Virus record (IMG/VR): IMGVR_UViG_3300042908_001304
Location: 1-64,000 of that record
Length of the DNA stretch: 64,000 nucleotides
Direction: 5' to 3' (one strand)
Origin: a virus
The notes below the pieces were generated by a model, which saw only the letters and a program-made list of their open reading frames with translations, had not been told where the DNA came from and did no database searches. The translations under genes and the position numbers were made by a program. This document shows positions 59,405 through 64,000 of this stretch, piece after piece. Position 1 is the first letter of the stretch, and each line of letters begins with the position of its first letter.

Positions 59405-61951
59405 ATGGCGCGCATCCAGGACTACTACCAGAACCGCCGCGACCTCGGCCCGTCGGCGATGGTGGCGTACCTCGACGCCTGGCTCGACGAGCGCGCGGGG
59501 ATGAACAAGTCGCTGATGGCCTCCGAGGGGAAGCAGGCCGACCCCAGCCGCCTGGCTGAGCAGGAGGCCCGCATCCGCGCGGCCATGGCGGACCTCCTCA
59601 AAGCGAAGGTGAGCGGCTCCGTCGAGCAGATGAAGGCCGCCGACGACCTGGCCAAGCAGGCGCTGTCGTCCTACGAGCAGGTCACCGTCGCCAACGTCAA
59701 GGCGGGCTCCGACCGGGCCGTCGCGCTGATCCAGTCCCGCACGGACCTCTCGAAGCAGGACGTCGACTCCCGGGCGGCCATCGCCAAGGAGTTGACGCTG
59801 ACCAACCCGGACGGCATCAAGATCATCGCGTCGGCCTACGACACCGCCACCACGGAGATGGGCGGTGACCCAGATCGTGTCGCGGACGCGCTCGTTCGGA
59901 TGGTCACCGACGTCACCAAGACCCACGAGGGCGGGCACAAGGCCAAACGAGATGCGGCAGCTGCTGAGGTCCTGCGCCAGGCGACCGAGGCCGGGAATGC
60001 CCACGTAGTGGCGCGAATCGAGAAGGCGTTCTTCAGCGGCTCCGCGGCCGACGACTACTTTGAGAGGGTCTACCCCGGATTCACTCCCGAGGAGCAGGCC
60101 AAGGTGTACGAGGAGGTCAAGAAGCTCGGTGCGGGCGCGGACCCGGAGAAGGTCGTAGCCCTCTACGAGAAGCTCACCGCAGCGGGCAAGGGCGGGGGCG
60201 GCACGAAGACCAGCACCTCGTACTCGGACATCGTTCCAGACCTCGACGCCAAGCTCAAGTCCCTCGAGGACGCCGCCGACGACCTCGCCAAGGCGCGGCG
60301 CGAGGCGATGACCTCGCCCAAGCGCTTCCCGCGCCCCAACTACATGATCGCCAACCCCAACACCTTCACCGACCCGCGGCAGGTGGCGGAACTCCGGAAG
60401 TGGGGGGTCTTGGACCCGACCTACGTCGAGGAGATGGTCACGGCTCGCCAGCGGGAGGGCACCTGGGCGGGCGCCCTCAAGTCCGTTGGGGAGCGCGGCG
60501 GTGCCTCGCAGAGCATCGAGAAGGTCGCCCCGCTGGTCTTGACCGAGGAGCCCGGCGCACAGGTCACCTACACCGACGCCGAGGCGGCGTGGCTGGGCAC
60601 GCTCAAGCGGGCCGGTTCCGGCGAGCCCTTTCCGGGGAAGGGGGGCTACACCTACACCCTGAACGCCGACGGCTCCATCACGTCTCTGGCCCCGGAGAAG
60701 GGCAAGAAGCCCGTGAAGGTGGAGAAGGGTTCCGCGCCCCACACTGCCATCTTGGAGGAGGTGTTCCCCGCACCTGGCCTCCCCGACGAGGTCTCGGACC
60801 TCTACGCCCCGTCCATCGAACTCGCCAAGGCGGGACAGTGGGCGAAGGCGGCCGAAGCAGCCGAGAAAGTGAGCCACGACGACGTGCGCTCGGCCTACGC
60901 CCAGGCACTAGTCGACGTGGCCTCTGGCCGGTCGGCGTTCTCCGGCGTGCCTTCCGAGGGCCAGATGGAGGCCATGGCCGCCAGCATCGGCGAGGGCGGC
61001 GGGAAGTGGGGAGAGCACTTCCGCGACCTCCTGCGCCTGCCCGTGTCCGACCAGTACGCCAAGAGCAGGGTCATGGGCGCCGTCGACAGCCTCGGCAAGG
61101 CCCTGCACAAGACCCCGGATGTCGAGCGTGATCTCGACGAGTCCGACATCGACGAGCGGGCGTATGGCCTCGCCGAACTCCGTGCGGGGCGGGAGTTGAA
61201 CACCGGCGCCTACGCCCGCGGCGCCTACGCCCGCGGCGTGGAAGATGCGACCGGTCCGGTCAAGGCCCTCGTAGAGTCCTCGTCGCCCGAGGTCGTGCGG
61301 GAGCAGCTGCGAGGCCTCCCGGCAGAGCGCAAGGGAGTCGTTCCCGACTACGAAGCGGGCGTCCCGCGCGTGGTGGGGGACGCCCTAACCAATGCGAGCC
61401 CGCGGACGTTCTCTCCGGTCGTCTACTTCGACGAGCCGGAGCGGGAGTCCCCGCTGGCTGCGCCGGACGCGCGTCTCGCGGCGGCCGACGGGGCCCTCGG
61501 AGAGTCGGGCCCGGGGCTCGACCTTCACGCCGACGTGTCCGAGGCCCAGCGGGTGCTGGCGACCCTGGACCAGTGGGAGAAGGACAACCCGCTCTCGGCG
61601 GACGCCCCCGCTTCGAAGCAGGACCGGGAGGCTGTGGCGTTCACTCGGAAGGAGTGGGAGAAGAAGCTGGACAGCGCCCGCGCAAAGGCGCGTGCCTCGC
61701 GCGATTACGTCGCTCCGGAGGAGCGCGGCGCGGCACTGCTCCGCGACCGTGTGCAGAAGGAAGCCGAAACGGTGGCGCCCCCGACCGTCCGACCCCCGAT
61801 CCGGCAGGCTCCGCCTGTGTCGGCGGCGAAGCCCCCTCCGGCCGCGCTCGACTACGCGGAGCTCTTCAGCGCGTCGGCCACTCCGACGGACGAGTTGGAC
61901 TACGACCTCGACGAACTGATGGGCCGTGCGCCCGCTGGAGCGAAGCGATGA
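59405..61951 (+). CDS. Large internal virion protein
   Basis: 848 residues, mostly helical and charged with low-complexity joints. AYARGAYARG near 600 is a tiny tandem duplication. There is no lysozyme or protease motif that I can see. Its size and place next to a glycine-zipper protein fit podovirus core or ejection proteins. ATGA overlap with the next gene. Confidence 0.55.
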   Translation: MARIQDYYQNRRDLGPSAMVAYLDAWLDERAGMNKSLMASEGKQADPSRLAEQEARIRAAMADLLKAKVSGSVEQMKAADDLAKQALSSYEQVTVANVKAGSDRAVALIQSRTDLSKQDVDSRAAIAKELTLTNPDGIKIIASAYDTATTEMGGDPDRVADALVRMVTDVTKTHEGGHKAKRDAAAAEVLRQATEAGNAHVVARIEKAFFSGSAADDYFERVYPGFTPEEQAKVYEEVKKLGAGADPEKVVALYEKLTAAGKGGGGTKTSTSYSDIVPDLDAKLKSLEDAADDLAKARREAMTSPKRFPRPNYMIANPNTFTDPRQVAELRKWGVLDPTYVEEMVTARQREGTWAGALKSVGERGGASQSIEKVAPLVLTEEPGAQVTYTDAEAAWLGTLKRAGSGEPFPGKGGYTYTLNADGSITSLAPEKGKKPVKVEKGSAPHTAILEEVFPAPGLPDEVSDLYAPSIELAKAGQWAKAAEAAEKVSHDDVRSAYAQALVDVASGRSAFSGVPSEGQMEAMAASIGEGGGKWGEHFRDLLRLPVSDQYAKSRVMGAVDSLGKALHKTPDVERDLDESDIDERAYGLAELRAGRELNTGAYARGAYARGVEDATGPVKALVESSSPEVVREQLRGLPAERKGVVPDYEAGVPRVVGDALTNASPRTFSPVVYFDEPERESPLAAPDARLAAADGALGESGPGLDLHADVSEAQRVLATLDQWEKDNPLSADAPASKQDREAVAFTRKEWEKKLDSARAKARASRDYVAPEERGAALLRDRVQKEAETVAPPTVRPPIRQAPPVSAAKPPPAALDYAELFSASATPTDELDYDLDELMGRAPAGAKR

Positions 61952-62922
61952 CCCGCGAAGAAGCCAAGGCCGCGCTCATGGAGCGCGAGAAGCTGACTGC
62001 CGACGAGGCGGAGGCGCGCATCTCCGCATTCGAGATGAAGAAGCGTGGTGGGGGGGCGGCCCCGGTCGCGAAGCCCGCCGCGCGGCCGACCCCCGCCCCA
62101 GCGCCAGCCCCGGCCGCGCGGCCGACCCCCGCCCCAGCGCCGGCCGTAGCTCGACCGATGGCCCCCACGCCGGCGCCAGCCGTCGCGCGACCGATGGCCC
62201 CCACGCCGGCCATGACCGACAAGGCCCCCGCAGGGGGGTACACCGAGTCCGCCGGCGGGTACACGGAGGGCACGCCTGCCCCAGCTGCGAAGTACTACAT
62301 GGACGACCCGGCCCCCGTGACGACTCGGGAGGGGAGGGCCGTGCGCCGGTGGCTGGACCACGGCGGGCAGGCTTCAATCGACGCGGCGAAGGCTGTGGGG
62401 CGAGGGGCGCAGTCGGCAGCGCGGGGCTTCCACCGCGCGGAGATGGACGCAGGCAAGGCCGCGCTCGGGGCGGGAAAGGAGATTCTGAAGGCCCCGCTGA
62501 CCGTCTTGCGCGCAGGCGCCGGAATGGGGCATCAGATGCGGGAGCAGCGCGACCTGGCGCAGCAGAGCCGCAGACCGGCATTCGACCCGAAGGGCGTGGA
62601 GGAGGCGAAGAGCGTCCTTCGCGACGCCCTCGGCATGGCCCCCGCGGTGGACCTGCAGGGCTCACAGGGGCCGGACTACTACGACGAGTCCATCGCCGCC
62701 CCGCCCGCGGCGCCCGGACCCCGCCACGGGCCGGAGCGGCCTGCCTCCAGCGCCCCGCCCGCGGCGGGCCTCTCGGCGGAGGCGTTCGACACGCTCACCG
62801 AGGCGGATGCGTACCTCAAGCAGAAGGCCCCCCAGCGGGACATCAACGAGTGGGGCACCCCGGAAGAGCGCGTGACCGTGTACGAGTATCTCCGGACGAA
62901 GGACGCCGCGCGGAAGAGGTGA
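61948..62922 (+). CDS. Internal virion protein with Pro/Ala repeats
   Basis: 324 residues from ATG 61948. Residues 34-92 are Pro/Ala repeats (PAARPTPAPAPA twice, PAVARPMAPTP twice). The rest is helical (QASIDAAKAVGRGAQSAARGFHRAEMDAGKAALGAGKEI in outline) with a short ordered C-terminus. Likely flexible core or ejection protein. Confidence 0.5.
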   Translation: MTREEAKAALMEREKLTADEAEARISAFEMKKRGGGAAPVAKPAARPTPAPAPAPAARPTPAPAPAVARPMAPTPAPAVARPMAPTPAMTDKAPAGGYTESAGGYTEGTPAPAAKYYMDDPAPVTTREGRAVRRWLDHGGQASIDAAKAVGRGAQSAARGFHRAEMDAGKAALGAGKEILKAPLTVLRAGAGMGHQMREQRDLAQQSRRPAFDPKGVEEAKSVLRDALGMAPAVDLQGSQGPDYYDESIAAPPAAPGPRHGPERPASSAPPAAGLSAEAFDTLTEADAYLKQKAPQRDINEWGTPEERVTVYEYLRTKDAARKR

Positions 62923-62928
62923 TAGACT
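62923..62928 (+). promoter_or_regulatory. TAGACT -10 box, leaderless
   Basis: TAGACT followed by six G-rich bases and ATG 62935. Sixth example of this spacing in the window. Confidence 0.35.
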
Positions 62929-62934
62929 GGGGGG

Positions 62935-64000
62935 ATGCCGAGCCCGCGATCTCCCCAAGAAATCCTTGATGCGCTGGGGATGACCGAGGACGAGGTTCTC
63001 GGGCCCCTCCCGCCCAAGGACGCCGTCGAGCTCGCACCCGAGGACTACCGCGACCCGGAGGTCCTGCCCGTGGGCGAGGAGCCCCCGGAGGGTGGCGCGC
63101 GGACCCCGCGGGGTCGCATCGCCAAGGGCTACGCGAGTGCCGTCTACGAGGATGGGAACACTGCCCTCCGCTCGCTTCGCGGGGACGTGGCGGACCACCT
63201 CATCACCCAGGGGCTTGCCCCTGAAGACGCCAGGCTCACGGCCTACGAGGACACCCGGCACCTCGAGGCCACCGGCCACGTCGAGGACAGCGAGGACGCG
63301 GCCGACGCCATCCGCGCGCGTGAGGGGGAGCCGACCGTCGGCAAGGCCCTCACCATGGCGGTCAACCGCGTCACCCCCATCGGGCTGGACCAGGGCCCGG
63401 AGGAGTGGGGTCGCCGCGTCCGCGAGAACGAGAAGGCCACCTGGGGCGAGCGGTCCGACGCGCTCGGCAAGGCCTTGCAGGGCGAGGAGATCACCGAGGC
63501 GGACGCCAAGGCGGCGGGCATTGACCTCCCGCTCGTGCAAGAGCTCAAGAAGGCCTACGTCTCCCACTTCGGGGAGATGGTCTACACTGCCGGCTCGGCG
63601 GGCATCCTCCCGACCATCGGCTCCATCACGGGGCTGATTCCGGGCTGGAGCGACGTCGTCGAGCAGTCGGGCAAGAACCTCGAGGTGGCGAAGGAGGGGA
63701 AGAAGTATGTTACCTCCGAGGAGCTCGTCAAGATCGCCGCCTACGGCGGGGTCAACTCCCCCATCGGCGACGCCATCCCCTACATCGTGGATGCCGCGGT
63801 CGACTTCCATGACGTGGTCACCGGCGAGGACAAGCAGGGCAGGCTCCGCAGCGCGACCGGCGGGACCGTGGGGGACGTGTTCTGGGACTTCGTCTCCAAG
63901 GGCCGGCACAACGAGAAGTTCGACCCCGCGGCCAAGGCCCTGTACGAAGAGGGGGATGTCGCTGGCTTGGGGCAGCTGGGCATGGTCGACATCCCTGAGC
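62935..64000 (+). CDS. Partial internal virion protein (right end cut)
   Basis: 355 codons are visible, with no stop. MPSPRSPQEILDALGMTEDE begins a helical protein. A hydrophobic stretch (FGEMVYTAGSAGILPTIGSITGLIPGW) near 210-236 could cross or sit on a membrane. No catalytic motif yet. It continues the run of ejection-protein candidates. Confidence 0.5.
   Translation, partial: MPSPRSPQEILDALGMTEDEVLGPLPPKDAVELAPEDYRDPEVLPVGEEPPEGGARTPRGRIAKGYASAVYEDGNTALRSLRGDVADHLITQGLAPEDARLTAYEDTRHLEATGHVEDSEDAADAIRAREGEPTVGKALTMAVNRVTPIGLDQGPEEWGRRVRENEKATWGERSDALGKALQGEEITEADAKAAGIDLPLVQELKKAYVSHFGEMVYTAGSAGILPTIGSITGLIPGWSDVVEQSGKNLEVAKEGKKYVTSEELVKIAAYGGVNSPIGDAIPYIVDAAVDFHDVVTGEDKQGRLRSATGGTVGDVFWDFVSKGRHNEKFDPAAKALYEEGDVAGLGQLGMVDIPE

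Noticed and set aside
59216-60877. Minus-strand open frame of 553 codons
   Set aside because: Opposite the 848-residue internal protein; antisense composition.

Overview
The window reads as about 64 kb from a lytic, short-tailed (podovirus-like) tailed phage with very high GC. Every hallmark needed for that call is present: a large terminase, a portal, scaffold and major capsid candidates, a beta-rich tail hub, an M15 endolysin, a family A DNA polymerase and a primase-helicase. I saw no tape measure, sheath or major tail tube, no integrase and no attachment site. GTG starts are frequent. Several genes carry a TAnnnT-like -10 box 6-7 nt before the start codon, which implies leaderless transcripts; that habit and the base composition fit a high-GC host (actinobacterial or Deinococcus-like), but the host cannot be fixed from sequence alone. 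A gene runs off each edge, so the genome is larger than the window.

Layout. Positions 1-7616 hold most of a giant polyvalent protein (ADP-ribosyltransferase-like, cytosine methyltransferase and YunG-like parts separated by LYSRA motifs). 7692-11503 encode tail-fibre or appendage proteins. 11553-13216 form the lysis region with the endolysin. 13248-14554 is a small minus-strand operon with structured leaders. 14699-17271 (plus) carries an HTH regulator, a zinc protein, an adenine methyltransferase and a C5-cytosine methyltransferase. 17290-30198 (minus) is the replication and recombination block: RuvC-like resolvase, DNA polymerase, SSB-like protein, an intein-split SF2 helicase, a Cas4/RecB-like nuclease fused in frame to a second protein, and a primase-helicase.

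30199-31113 is a gene-free origin candidate with a 74-bp inverted repeat and four GCCTAWWTAGGC sites. It lies between the divergent primase-helicase and a small-terminase-like gene. 31670-36339 (minus) is a dense set of small genes in GTGA/ATGA overlap. 36340-36864 is a second gene-free divergent region with an 18-bp tandem repeat. 36865-41484 (plus) is a long chain of overlapping tiny genes (membrane peptides, zinc ribbons, a lipoprotein) ending in an HTH regulator. 41447-53632 is packaging and head assembly, and 53636-57761 is tail hub and appendages. 57789-64000 is a lipoprotein followed by probable internal or ejection proteins; the last one is cut by the window edge.

How it fits together. 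Early or middle genes are on the minus strand behind sigma70-like promoters at 20871, 27611 and 35213. Virion genes are on the plus strand behind a repeated hairpin-plus-TATC promoter module at 7621, 48809 and 49484. The phage has three DNA methyltransferase domains, and probably delivers the polyvalent protein with its DNA.
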